DNA of 64,000 nucleotides, taken from the NCBI GenBank assembly GCA_022747635.1, contig JAKTNV010000011.1, positions 14,536,475 to 14,600,474 on the forward strand, given 5' to 3'. Position 1 is the stretch's first letter, and each line of letters begins with the position of its first letter. The DNA is from Hetaerina americana. Lineage: Eukaryota > Arthropoda > Insecta > Odonata > Calopterygidae. A program made the position numbers and the translations under genes. Of this stretch, positions 53,566 through 64,000 are shown one piece after another. The notes beneath the pieces were generated by a model. That model made no database searches, was not told the origin of the DNA, and saw nothing but the letters and a program-made list of their open reading frames with translations.

Positions 53566-54760
53566 ATTGGTAGTTTTGCCCATGAGAAACCTATCTAAAC
53601 CGATAGATACCTACCCTCTTATTAATAAACGAGTATATACAGAGCTTTATATATTAGCGCTACAAAATATTTATGTTTCAAATATATAAATAAAATCTCA
53701 GGGTAGTCTTATCTGAAAATGGCCTCAGAGAATGTCGAAAGCTTAAACTTTCTTAAATATGACTGCCCTTTTAATGGTGTTCTATTTATATTATTGTGTT
53801 CCATTGTGCGTTCCAAGTGTAATATTGCTCGCCTGAGTGTTTTCACATCATTGTAGGCCCATTTCGTCATAATGCCATCCCTCTGTAACTTAATGGAGAA
53901 GGGAAGTTCCTTCTATTTTTTTAAATGTCTTGTGAGAAGATAAAGATACGTCCTGAATTGGTTTTGTTCTATTAAATATTTTTAAATGTGAATCCCTAAG
54001 AGCTAATTTTCTGCAATGAGAGAGCAGTTTTTCACGACTTTTCATCCCATATTCCTGATTAATAATAATTACTCGCTATTTAATGTCTCTTCTCCTGGAA
54101 TATCGTTCTATCTATCCGCTTCTTTTTGATAGTTTCAGTACCTAAAATACCAGGGTATTTGATAGCAATGACGTTCCCATATGAAGTCGCGGAAATTTAA
54201 CAGTAGTAATGCCTTTTCTAGGCTTTTTGTTGCAACATCTCAAAAATACTTTATTCGCTCGAGAATATACTATTAACACCATGAGTAGTAGCCACCGTAA
54301 GTGGTGACGTGCAATTTCTCATTAATATCTCCTTGAAGAATGTGGCGAAATACTTTTCCATACATTCGCGCTCAAATTCAGGAAAATAATTAGTAATTCG
54401 TCATATTCCAATCTAGAGGCCTCGTTTCTTTATTTCTCATCCTCAATTCACCAATCCATAGCTTTGTAAGATGTATTAAGAGAAAATCGTCGCCCTATTA
54501 ACTTCGTGATTCTTATCTACCTCTCTATGATAAACTTCAAGTCACCAGCAAAGTCTATGGCAGTCGGTGCATTTAAACAAGAGGCGGATACGAGTACAGT
54601 ACACGAATACTTACGTGGACACGTACTAACATGGAATCTGGTAGTTGTGAAAAATTTTCGTTTTATTTTACATCACGTAAAAAAATTGAATTAAAATAGT
54701 TATTTCAAAATTTTCCCCTTGATTCCTGCAGTCAGAAAATCATATTCCATGCATTATGAA
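53566..54760. other. Unassigned AT-rich sequence
   Basis: Nothing recognised. Confidence 0.35.
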
Positions 54761-54761
54761 T

Positions 54762-54767
54762 AAAAAA
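54762..54767 (-). terminator. RNA polymerase III terminator of tRNA-Glu
   Basis: T6 on the minus strand, 2 bases after the 3' end of the tRNA gene. Confidence 0.85.
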
Positions 54768-54769
54768 TG

Positions 54770-54841
54770 TTCCCATGCCGGGAATCGAACCCGGGCCTTC
54801 TGGGTGAAAGCCAGATATCCTAGCCACTAGACCACATGGGA
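54770..54841 (-). tRNA. tRNA-Glu (anticodon UUC)
   Basis: 72 bases, no intron. It begins TCCCATGTGGTCTAGTGGCT and ends GGTTCGATTCCCGGCATGGGA plus discriminator A. The acceptor stem TCCCATG/CATGGGA is perfect, all arms pair, and the anticodon loop CTTTCAC gives TTC at 54806-54808. Internal A and B boxes match consensus and a T6 terminator follows. It matches animal cytosolic tRNA-Glu, so it should be transcribed and decode GAA/GAG. It is single in this window. Confidence 0.97.
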
Positions 54842-54844
54842 CCG

Positions 54845-56690
54845 TGAGACAACGTGGAGAAATACATTGTAATCCATAATCCTTTGAAATTCACTGCTCC
54901 CTATTATGTTATTAATGTAATTTTACTCGTTTTCTTTGATTTAAGGGGTACTTATTTTACTAGTAATACTTTCCTCCGACGGAAGTTAATTCCAATTACG
55001 GATTTTTGCTTATAAAAAATGTCTCTCCTCTTTTCCTTGATAAATTCAAAGGGCCCATCATTTTTTCATATCAAATCCTCAAATTACTTTAGAAAAAAAT
55101 CCCTGTCATTCTTATTTTGGTGTAGGGTAAAATCTTTTCCTCATCTTTTGATAAAGTAAAATACCAAGACAAAAGGAAGAATAATGGAAACCAAGTTTGC
55201 ATACAAGAGTAGAACTAACTCATCTTAGGCTGATTCAATGCACGACTTTCCCACATTGTATTTTTGTTGGATCATAGATGTTCGCTGTAATTTTTGGGCA
55301 TTGCTATAAAGGAGATTTTTGTAAAAATATTTAATGATCAACACAGTTGAAGATGTCTACATACCTAACTTTGGTGATTCGCCATAACCATTGAGTTGAA
55401 GTAATTTGTATAATTCTTTTCTTTTAACCTGGTCGATGACGTCACGCGCGTGAGGGAACAAGTTCCAACAGTCGAGGGGCATATTTTGAGGGGTAACGTT
55501 AAGCGTTACGCCATGCGCAGTGACTGATTGTTACCAGTTCATACGATTCCAATTGCAGAATTCGGCCAATCGAAAGAAAATCCATTTTCGTACGCGGTAG
55601 CATTTCAACGAGGTGCCCTAATTATTACCAATTCACCCATTATCCGAGATGGATTATACCAACCTGCGCAGTAGCCCCTGAGTGTCGGCTCCTTATTCCG
55701 AACTGAGTAAAACTCACTAAATATCTTAAGAGTCTCACTTGGATAACAACTGGGACGGTGGTAATATAAAGGGGTACCATACTCATCTCTGTTATGGTAT
55801 TAATTTTCTTCCAAAATCGATCCAGTACAAAGGTATGCGTAGGAGTTCGAAACGTCTTTCAAGGATAGCTGTCAGATTCGTTGACATATAACTAGTCTTG
55901 ACGAGAATTCAAACCAATATCCTTCAATTTATACCGAGGTCCTTTAGGCAGTTAAGTTTCTGGGGTGTCCAGTGAGAATTTCTTAAGGCGTTTTCAACTG
56001 AACAACGTGTTCTGACGAATTATCCCATCGCATAACGTAAGAAATTGTGGTTATCCGCCCCACGGATCACGAAGTTTTAAAGGTACCGTTCTGGAACGTC
56101 CTAAGGACAGTTCCTACCTTTTATATTCCTCCTTCTTTACTAAGGCCCGAATGACAAAAAAAACTGATCCCGACTTGTATAATAAATTTGCGCCATCAAA
56201 AATATAGAAAAACTATCAAATTAAAAAAATATATAAAAAAACAATTAGGTTTCTACTTCGATTGAAGTTCATTTTGAATACTTTTTTGCACAAATAAGCT
56301 CACTGTTTTGAAATATATCTTTTTCCATTTTTTGTTGCGCATCAGAATGGATATTATATAAGCATAGCAACATTTTTTAATGGTAACGCTATGGTAACAA
56401 ACATGAACGCTTGAATTTTTCTTCAAAAAATATTTCGTTAATGCTTTTGGTGGTGGAGTTGAATTGGACTCCTTCATTCATAAACAAGCAATGGCTCAAA
56501 AGGATGCAATATTTAACTTAAGCTTAAGATTCTCCCAAACATCTGTCTCCCTGGACACTCCCTAAAGAGTGTGAAATTCATATATTTTTTTACTGGTTCA
56601 AATTCAGTTAAAATACGGTAAAAATTACTAAAGACGTTACCAGTCATTTATGAGGGCAGAAACAAGTCAAATTTACCGGGAAAAAATTTT
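54845..56690. other. Unassigned AT-rich sequence
   Basis: No gene or element recognised. Confidence 0.35.
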
Positions 56691-56692
56691 TC

Positions 56693-56795
56693 CTTGGCCA
56701 GGATTCGAATCTGTTTACCTCGTTGTCAAGCTGACTGCTTTTGACAGTTAGGCTACATATATACCCTGCCCTGAGATTTGGCTGAGGCCTCTGAT
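56693..56795 (-). mobile_element. tRNA-like SINE head, decayed
   Basis: Minus strand A-box-like TAGCCTAACTG and B box GATTCGAATCC about 45 bases apart, within a context that parallels SINE-A (AATTTTTCCTTGGCCAGG, CCCTGAGAT). The acceptor ends do not pair. Confidence 0.45.
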
Positions 56796-56799
56796 TTTC

Positions 56800-57785
56800 T
56801 GACAATTTTACTGTCCTAAATATATCGTCATTAAGTATCTCATCATAGTCCTAGCTCTCGTAAGTTTAAAAACGACTTTCATACGTACACACGCTTCGCT
56901 GTGCAAATTCAATGAAACTGCGGCCAGAAAAAATGCCTTTTTCGCCGTGGAATATCTCGAGTTTTTACTGCCCACATCAGGTGGTATAAAAACGTTAAAA
57001 ACCCATGCCGACATTTCCCAGGAGTTTCTTTTCCGGGAGATTTTTTTAGTGAAGTCAGTAATATACAGGCTTGTTTTCGGTGTCCCGAAGAGATGAAGTT
57101 GGTACCGCAATTTCGTAAATTACAGCCACTTTGAGTAATAAGATCCTTAAAGGTCGTTGTTCCTAAGAAGCCATTCCAAACCTCAAAACCCGTAAATCTA
57201 TCGTTAGAATTTAATTAATGCATGTAATTTGATCATTACTACAATGCATTTTTATATTAAAAATAAACATTTTATTTATTTTCAATAGAATACTCCATTT
57301 ATGAGAAGTACTGCTATGGCAACAAACATTAGTGCGTTTGATCATTATTGCCATAGTTTTATATGCAACGTAATTTGATCATTATTGCAAATTTGTACAT
57401 GAGATTTGATTTTGCACGAAATAATGAACGCTAAATTCGAAAAAAAACGTCACTTGAAAAAAATGTCACTTCACCGACTAGGGCCGATAATATTCTTGAT
57501 TTTTTTATCAACGAACCTACCCAACAACAAATATAATCGGGGGCGATGCCTTAATTTCCATTAAAAATTCTTGCGTCAGCAGGGCAGAGGTAATTACAGG
57601 TAATGGTGTGGAAAGCGTTTCGTGCTCAAAAAAAAGTCCTCAATCCGAAAGAGTGTGCGTATTTTGTAGGCCGCTGGATGAGAAATATAATTCAATACTA
57701 GAATTAGATCAGCGAATCAAAGGTTTCTTATTCCCAATATAATGATCGCGATATTATAATCGATGGAGATTTCAATGATTCTACC
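56800..57785. other. Unassigned AT-rich sequence
   Basis: Nothing recognised. Confidence 0.35.
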
Positions 57786-57789
57786 AAAA

Positions 57790-57910
57790 TTGCAATCTCA
57801 AACGTCTTTTAGAAATCTACGAAACAAACAAATACGTCCTTATTGTATTCTATGTTCCCCTGTGTTATTGATCTCACTACCGCTACGGCATCACGAGTGC
57901 CTCGCCCCTT
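57790..57910 (-). mobile_element. RTE-like LINE fragment (RT motif A region)
   Basis: GAAATCTACGAAACAAACAA, TTGTATTCTATGTTCC and GGCATCACGAGTGCCTC match 26410-26510 and 21230-21340. Confidence 0.6.
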
Positions 57911-59155
57911 AAACGAAAAGTAGCAAAAGTATAGTCTTAACAAGTCAGATTACTAAACACTTACATACAGAGCGTATAGCTGTAAAGGTCTGAAACCTCG
58001 GTCCAGTTTCTTAAATTCACAAATCATTTCACTAGTCCTCAAAAGTTTACTTCCACAGGACTAATTATGATTAAAATGAATGTGACCTAACACATATCAC
58101 GTAGTCTTTTTCAAAGAATTCTTTGTTAATGACGGCTAATGTTTTAATTATAATCCTAATTCGTAATGCCATTAGATGAACTGATGGTCGAATCTTGTGT
58201 TATTCGTCCTAAAATTCTCGCGTCATTGCGTATATCTGCAGATCACAGCGTTTTTGGTAATGTTTGCATGTACCTCACCTGTTTATTTGATATTTTTGGC
58301 TGGTAAGACATCTTCTTGTCGAGTCGACCTTGGAGGGGGGAAAATATGGCTCTAAAATTGCCCAGAAGAGCCCAAAATTCGCCAGTGGAGGGTGTGTATT
58401 TTTATTTTTTTAAGGAAAAAAACGAGAAATGAATACTTAGGGAAATGCCTAATTCCGAGGCTCTATCATCGAATGCCAAGCCCTCGTCGTTAGTCTTTCG
58501 CGGAGGTAGCGATATCCGATAAACGCCCGCGGTTATTTCTGGCTAGGAGGATGGAATGATCTGGCGGGCTTCTACAGAATCGGAATCCGATATCCTATAT
58601 TTCCCAACCTGAGGGTTTTTTTCCGGAAGTTCTCAAAAGAATTTTCGTTTTCCCTTGACGATTGAGATTTTCCCTAGCCACGTTTATTTCGAGGTTCAGC
58701 TTCCCGAAATTCGTTCGTGAAAGTTTTCGGGAAAGTTTATTTTTTTATTATCAGCCAGAAAAACTACAATGTATTTACTACCTCAGTCTGTCTCAGCCTT
58801 GTAAAATCCGTGGGAGGGAATTCGAGCGAGTTATGGGGAGATATAACGGTTCAAATTCTCTCAAACATGATTTACTTCGTTTTCGTCCCGTAATCGTTTC
58901 GTTGCTAATTTTGTCGCCGTGAAAATCCTCATTAATTGAACAAATTGAGACTACGGTTGCTAAAGGCAACAATCTATTAATCCTTTTGTAGCTGACGAAG
59001 CGGAATCGTGTGACTTCTCAATTCCCCAACAATAGGTACCATGTTTTTTATACGCGTGGATATTTGACTTGGATGTGAATCGATGGATATTTGGCAATTA
59101 GAATTAAACTGGAAAATATGCGTAGAGGTGAATTTTTGGAATAGGTTTTTTATTT
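57911..59155. other. Unassigned sequence
   Basis: Nothing recognised. Confidence 0.35.
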
Positions 59156-59159
59156 ATTT

Positions 59160-60430
59160 TATTTACTTATACATACCCTGCAATTCACCGCCAGGATGTG
59201 CGGTAGTGGGTAAATACACATCAGAATAACTTTACCCAAACATGTCCCTACCGTGGTTGGACAATGTTGTTATGATCCCCTATCGTTCGTTGAAAAAATA
59301 ACATCTTAAATCTATCTATTCTACTCTTAATCTCTCTAATTTTACTAACATGATCTCTCCTACCGTAGTACGATGGGGGTAATAATACATATTCAACGCC
59401 ACTGCTAAAGAGACGTCCTTCCACTTTTCGCTAGAGCTTTAACCTGTAATTTAACCTTCGCTCCGTGAGTGATTCCCAACCAAGATGCTCTAATATTTCC
59501 CAAACGCCACTAAGTTTATCATAAGAACGCTTTACAAATCTAGCTCCACTATGCTGCACGCGATCCGATTCGGCATTTAATCCAGCTTCGTGAGAGTCCC
59601 ACATTGAGATTATTTTAAATGAGGCCTAACCAACGACAGATCTAATTTTTCGTTAGGTTGTCCACATATTATCCGTATGTGTTCCACCCAGGAGAGATCG
59701 TGAGTGAGGATAACGCCAAGGTATTTAATTGAGTCTACGCATTCCATTTCGGTGTACCCAATGCAGTAGGTGTTCGGGTGGGAATTTCTCTTTTCCACAG
59801 ATTTATGACTGCGCACTTTTTTAAGTTTAATTCAAATTGCCATGTGTCGTGCCAGCGTTGTATAGCATTAAGGTCATCTCACAAAGCTGCTGTGTCCTCA
59901 GGATCACGGATATCACGGTAAACTGCTGCATTTGCGGCAAATTAACGTATCTTACCAGTGACTACGGAGTCAATATCGTTAACGTAGAGTAGGAATAAAA
60001 GAGGTCCGATAACACTTCCCTGGGGAACACCTGAAGTAACTTCTACTGCATTTGAGCTAACTCCATCTATCACCACTCTTTGAGCCCTACCATTCAAAAA
60101 GTCTTTAATCCAGCCCCCGATTTTTTTATCTACGCCATTTGCTTCTAGCTTTGCGAGTAGTTTACTATGAAGTACTTTGTCGAAGGGTTTCTTAAAATTG
60201 AGAAAAATCGCGACCATTTGAACTTTGCCTTCTCCTGAAATAATAATATCGTGAACAAAAAGAGCAAGTTGTGTCTTGCAGGATCTACCTTTTCGGAAAC
60301 CGTGCTTGGTCTTCATTAACGACTTCTGATTATCGTGGTGTCGCACGGTCGAATTAGCAACTATGTGATCCATAACCTTGCACGAAATGGAAGTGTGGGA
60401 AATAATAAGCTATCGGGGATATTCTGTGAG
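59160..60430 (-). mobile_element. CR1-like LINE, longest copy
   Basis: From RT core to 3' end on the minus strand. It contains the RT core (59942-60373), FELNLKKCAVINLWK.., GYTEMECVDSIKYLGVILTHDLSWVEHI (59610-59816) and the 3' UTR, ending at CCCTGCAATTC (59178). It lacks the 5' half of ORF2 and all of ORF1. Confidence 0.85.
59942..60373 (-). pseudogene. CR1-like reverse transcriptase core, catalytic site destroyed
   Basis: 143 codons: KHGFRKGRSCKTQLALFVHDI, then AIFLNFKKPFDKVLHSKLL (motif A; the catalytic D is N here, FLNFKK for FLDFSK), NGRAQRVVIDGV, SGVPQGSVIGPLLFLLYVNDID (motif B). A TAA follows at KIR, and the next codons read FAANAAVY where FADDAAVY is expected, so both catalytic aspartates are lost. 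Confidence 0.85.
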
Positions 60431-61471
60431 ATAAGGTTCATTTGTCATTCAACATTTAGTGAGGTCTTATTTCAAGATTGAATCAATGGTCTCGATTCTT
60501 ACAGTCATGGTTTTATCTTACTTCAAATCATGAGGAAGATAGACCTTACGAATCCGCTGAAACCTTTTTATTTCGTATTAACTTGAGCAATTTTTATTTT
60601 AAAGATGAAGATATCCAGAATCCCACCGGGAGGGTGTTTTAAAATTTTCTTTGTAGTCCCTTTTGTCATGTAAAGTCATGAATACTTCGTCAAAGTTCTC
60701 TTTCGACAACCCTAAACATTCGATATAAATTATTTTCCAGTCAAGAGAAAGGATTAATACTAATCATAAACCTTCAAATCACAATACTAATAACCGAAAT
60801 GTTGTCTGTAGAGTGTTGTAACACCCTCAGCTCTACCTTCCAGCACATAGTTAATAAATGCGCTGGACTTGGAGCATAAGGAAAGTCTAGACAAAGCATA
60901 TAGGTAAAACATTTATAACTTTTAAATATATTTTTTGAAATAATACATTTTTAGTCACCTTATTCCAGAGATTCTTCACATCCACTATGGGGCTTGGACT
61001 TGTAGCATCTTCTGAATATAATATGAGTCTTTTCATTGACGCTGTTTAACCTTCACTCTACCCTCCGCAGTCCTTGCCTTTCCACCCTTCGCCAGCAACT
61101 TTTTTGACTCAGGCTCTAGATAAGCCTTCTCAAACTCTCCCTGGTGACCTCCCTCAACCTCATCCTACCCTTTGCTTTCCTCTTGTCTAACCCTTCCCTC
61201 CTTTATCTCATATTTCCCCGCCCACAACTTTGACCAAAGCGAGTCTGAATTTACCCCCCTTGCCGCTCAGTAGTTTTCTACTTTCCTCCCTCCTCCACTC
61301 ACCCGGCTCCGCGATACTGGCCTTGGTCAACCTTAAAAATTACTTTCGTTCGAGTTGGTTGCGTGGAAATTAAAAGGTTTTGTTGTCCGCTCAGAGCTCA
61401 ATTTATTCACCCATATTCAACTGCCACACACCCTAACTTGTGGTAGAGTACTATGCAATGTATATTTTAAT
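60431..61471. other. Unassigned sequence
   Basis: 61040-61215 gives a charged, K/E-rich minus-strand translation without ATG; one internal stop. Not assignable. Confidence 0.35.
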
Positions 61472-61605
61472 GTAAGAAAACTGTTAGGTTTCTATCCATA
61501 ATCGAAAAAGGTCGCGTTTTTTATATTCCAATTGCTGTTAGAAGATTTGTTCAATGAAATTAATTAATCCATTTGACTTCGGTTTTTGACTTATTGTAAT
61601 TATAC
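61472..61605 (+). repeat. Dispersed repeat E, copy 2
   Basis: Second copy of the repeat at 43218, same orientation, again running into a TA-rich tract (61600-61650). Confidence 0.85.
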
Positions 61606-62899
61606 ATATATATAAATAAATATATATAAAAACATATATATACATATGCATATAAATACACATGCATAAATTAACTTGGGGATACATCACGTAAAGACGG
61701 TGGAGTAAGGGTTTCCATTTTTTTGCAAAACCAGGGTAACATAGACTAGTTCAAGTTTTGTTTTCAAAATACTCTAATAGTCTGGTGTGTAATCACATAC
61801 TGTTACACACCCTAAAAAGTAGCTTGCGGGAGACTGTGTAATAATAATAAATTTGGATTGACTTTTCTGGAAATTTTTGAGATCTAAAAAAAGATTTTTA
61901 ATTAGGAGGATTTTAAACGATTTATTTATATGCAATAAAAATACATTATATGTATTTAATAAATATATAATATAATGTATTTCCAATAAATTAAGAAAAA
62001 AATAATTGTTTTATGCTACATACCTGCTGTATAATCACCGCCTGCCACACATCCCTAGCGATATGTCTTGCAGGGTGCCATAGGGATGTGTAACTACAAC
62101 TGTTTCCTTTTCATGCGCAAAATTCAACAATGAGAACTGTTTACCTTTTAGTGGTTCTGTCTGCGCTGTTTCCGTGGTGTAATGACACTTAAGAAGACGT
62201 CCATTATATTTATCCTTATCCTTCCCCGACTGAACTGTTCACCTCGAATCGAAAACATCAGTTTTATTCCTGTTTTTTTCCATTGGTAGTAAATCCATAT
62301 GAGGAGAACAAAGTCCCTGTGTTGACGAAAGATTTGTCAGAAACCACGCAGCTTGTAAACAACCTTAAGGAAACGCGGCAGTTCTTCACTCTGGAACTAA
62401 AATCGGCGGAAGGATAAGAAAGATTTAAAACGTCATTTAGTGCCATGGTGACTATGGTTGTACCAACTTATTATTAAGGACGTCGCTTAGTCTTATGCTT
62501 TATCATTGCTGCGACGGCGGGTCCGGTCGCTAAGATAATGGGGTCGTCTGTCTCGAGAAGGAGGCGTATTATTTACACTGTATGCTTAATCTTAAAAGTC
62601 CTCTAGGCTGCACGCAAAATGTTAAGAACCTGGAGGGGATGGGATATGTTATTAAACCGTTAAGGGTTTTTATTACAATCCGAACGTTTATCATATAAAA
62701 TTCACCAGGTCTTGGTCCAATGCAGGTCTTGGTAGGATATTTCTGAGATATTTATGTGGTTGCCATGGCGAAGTACAAAACGAGAAATGGCGGATTTGCA
62801 CCGGAATGATTGAAATTGCTTTGCTTGTACAAATACGTTTGCGTGAAAATAGCGTTCACGCCCTTTGACATGATGAGCGTGAAGACTTAGTTTGTTTTT
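61606..62899. other. Unassigned sequence
   Basis: 62035-62085 resembles the last ~45 bases of the CR1-like family in plus orientation (GCCTGCCACACATCCCTAGCG, CTTGCAGGGT). Otherwise nothing recognised. Confidence 0.4.
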
Positions 62900-63185
62900 T
62901 TTAATAACAATGGCAGAATCATTGTTTCTTTCATCATTAAAATGTTTCTAAAACAATGTGGAAGAGGTTGTTGGGAATGTGATAAGTGGATACGGGAGAT
63001 ACAGAGAAAGGCGATGTGATGCTGGAGGTGGAGATATGCAGCGGGAAGAATGCTGGCGCAGCAAGGAAGAGGGAAAAATAGAGAATACGCATTTGGGATG
63101 TAATCTAGGGAGGTAGAAAATATGCATAGCCAAAGGATGAATGGATTAAATGCAATTTGTATTATAGAGCCAGAGGATATTTTGC
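62900..63185 (+). mobile_element. RTE-like LINE, decayed 3' part
   Basis: AAGAGGTTGTTGGGAATGTG, GGGAGGTAGAAAATATGCAT and CCAGAGGATATTTTG follow the order seen at 51660-51870. Confidence 0.5.
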
Positions 63186-63540
63186 GAAAAAATGGTGCCA
63201 AGCCTTTGAAACATGGTGCTGGAGAGGAGAACTCTGACATTAAAATGGGCAATGACAGAGACGAAAACTCGCAATTTTTCACTTAATAAAATATTATATC
63301 GACTCGTTCCAATTTACTACATACTTTTCAAGTGAAAAACCGGAAACCAAACTTTTCACTTAAAAATAATGTAATACATCTAAACTAGTCGAAAATAAAT
63401 CGTTGTGAAGTGGAAAAATCACAAGATTTTTCGCCTCTGTTATTATGGAACAGTTCCACCATATCACACTTGCAATTGTAATGCATATGAAATGGACAGA
63501 CAAAGTGAAGAAAGAGGAAGTTTACTTATTATGTATTCAT
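63186..63540. other. Unassigned sequence
   Basis: Nothing recognised. Confidence 0.35.
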
Positions 63541-63544
63541 ATAT

Positions 63545-64000
63545 ACCCCACAAGCCACCGCAAGCGTGTTTGGCAGGGGGTGAATACACAACAGAATAAT
63601 TTTACCCGAACATGACCCTACCGCGGTCGAACAATGTTATTCTGATCCATTATCGTTCGTGGAAAAAATGACATCTTAAATCCATCTGCCCTACACTTAA
63701 TCTCTCTAATTTTACTAACATGATCTCTCCTACCGTGGTACGATGGGGGTAATAATACATTTTCAGCATTATCGCTAAAGAGACTCCTTCCAATTTATGA
63801 TAGAGCGTCAATTTGTGTATAATTGAACCTTCGCTCCGTGAGTGATTCCCAACCTAGATGCTCTAATATTTTGGATACGCTCCTAATTTCATCATAACGA
63901 CGTTTTTACAAATCTAGCTGCTCTACGCTGCACCCGATCCGATTCGGCAATCAATCCAACTTCATAAGAATCTCATTTACAAACACTGTATTCTAAATGA
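63545..64000 (-). mobile_element. CR1-like LINE copy running off the window
   Basis: 3' end at CCCCACAAGCCACC (63547), then the same 3' UTR and ORF end as the other five copies, continuing past the window edge. Confidence 0.8.

Noticed and set aside
61040..61215. Charged K/E-rich minus-strand translation as an exon
   Set aside because: No ATG, an internal stop, no recognisable motif or splice context.

Overview
This is a eukaryotic, gene-poor, repeat-dominated window. It is AT-rich, full of (TA)n microsatellites, and carries mariner transposons, several non-LTR retrotransposon families, tRNA-derived SINEs and one canonical nuclear tRNA gene. The mix (many mariner copies, RTE-like and CR1-like LINE fragments, tRNA SINEs) suggests an arthropod, most likely an insect with a large genome. 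I cannot name a species. No spliced host protein-coding gene could be recognised; every protein-like reading frame I could identify belongs to a transposable element.

1-7.5 kb: two inverted ~85 bp repeats (439-522 and 7452-7539) enclose a tandem array of three 457 bp units. Each unit carries a tRNA-like polymerase III head on the minus strand. A nearly intact 5.56 kb non-LTR retrotransposon (1693-7256, minus) of Tx1/L1-like type is inserted inside the tRNA-like head of the third unit. It has an ORF1 with a CCHC zinc knuckle and an ORF2 with APE endonuclease, reverse transcriptase and a C-terminal CCHC. Only one frameshift, in an A9 run, breaks ORF2.

8-31 kb: foldback elements carrying a hammerhead-ribozyme-like CUGANGA...GAAA signature (8943-9473, 14955-15242), a degenerate 9-nt minisatellite, a full-length mariner with two nonsense codons (10109-11425), several SINE families, RTE-like LINE fragments on both strands, and five further mariner copies or fragments (16.5, 19.8, 24.1, 30.2 and 30.9 kb). 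Two of these have both TIRs but have lost the catalytic core while keeping an open helix-turn-helix reading frame.

32-64 kb: more RTE-like and CR1-like LINE fragments, a GC-rich island that may be a solo LTR (35473-36153), a further SINE copy between TA tracts (46148-46559), a third hammerhead-like foldback (45245-45493), a dispersed repeat seen twice (43218 and 61470), and a single intact tRNA-Glu(UUC) gene with a T6 terminator (54770-54841, minus). All six sizeable CR1-like copies lie on the minus strand. The functional picture is one of layered mobile DNA: autonomous LINEs, the SINEs and target sites they may use, and non-autonomous mariner derivatives.
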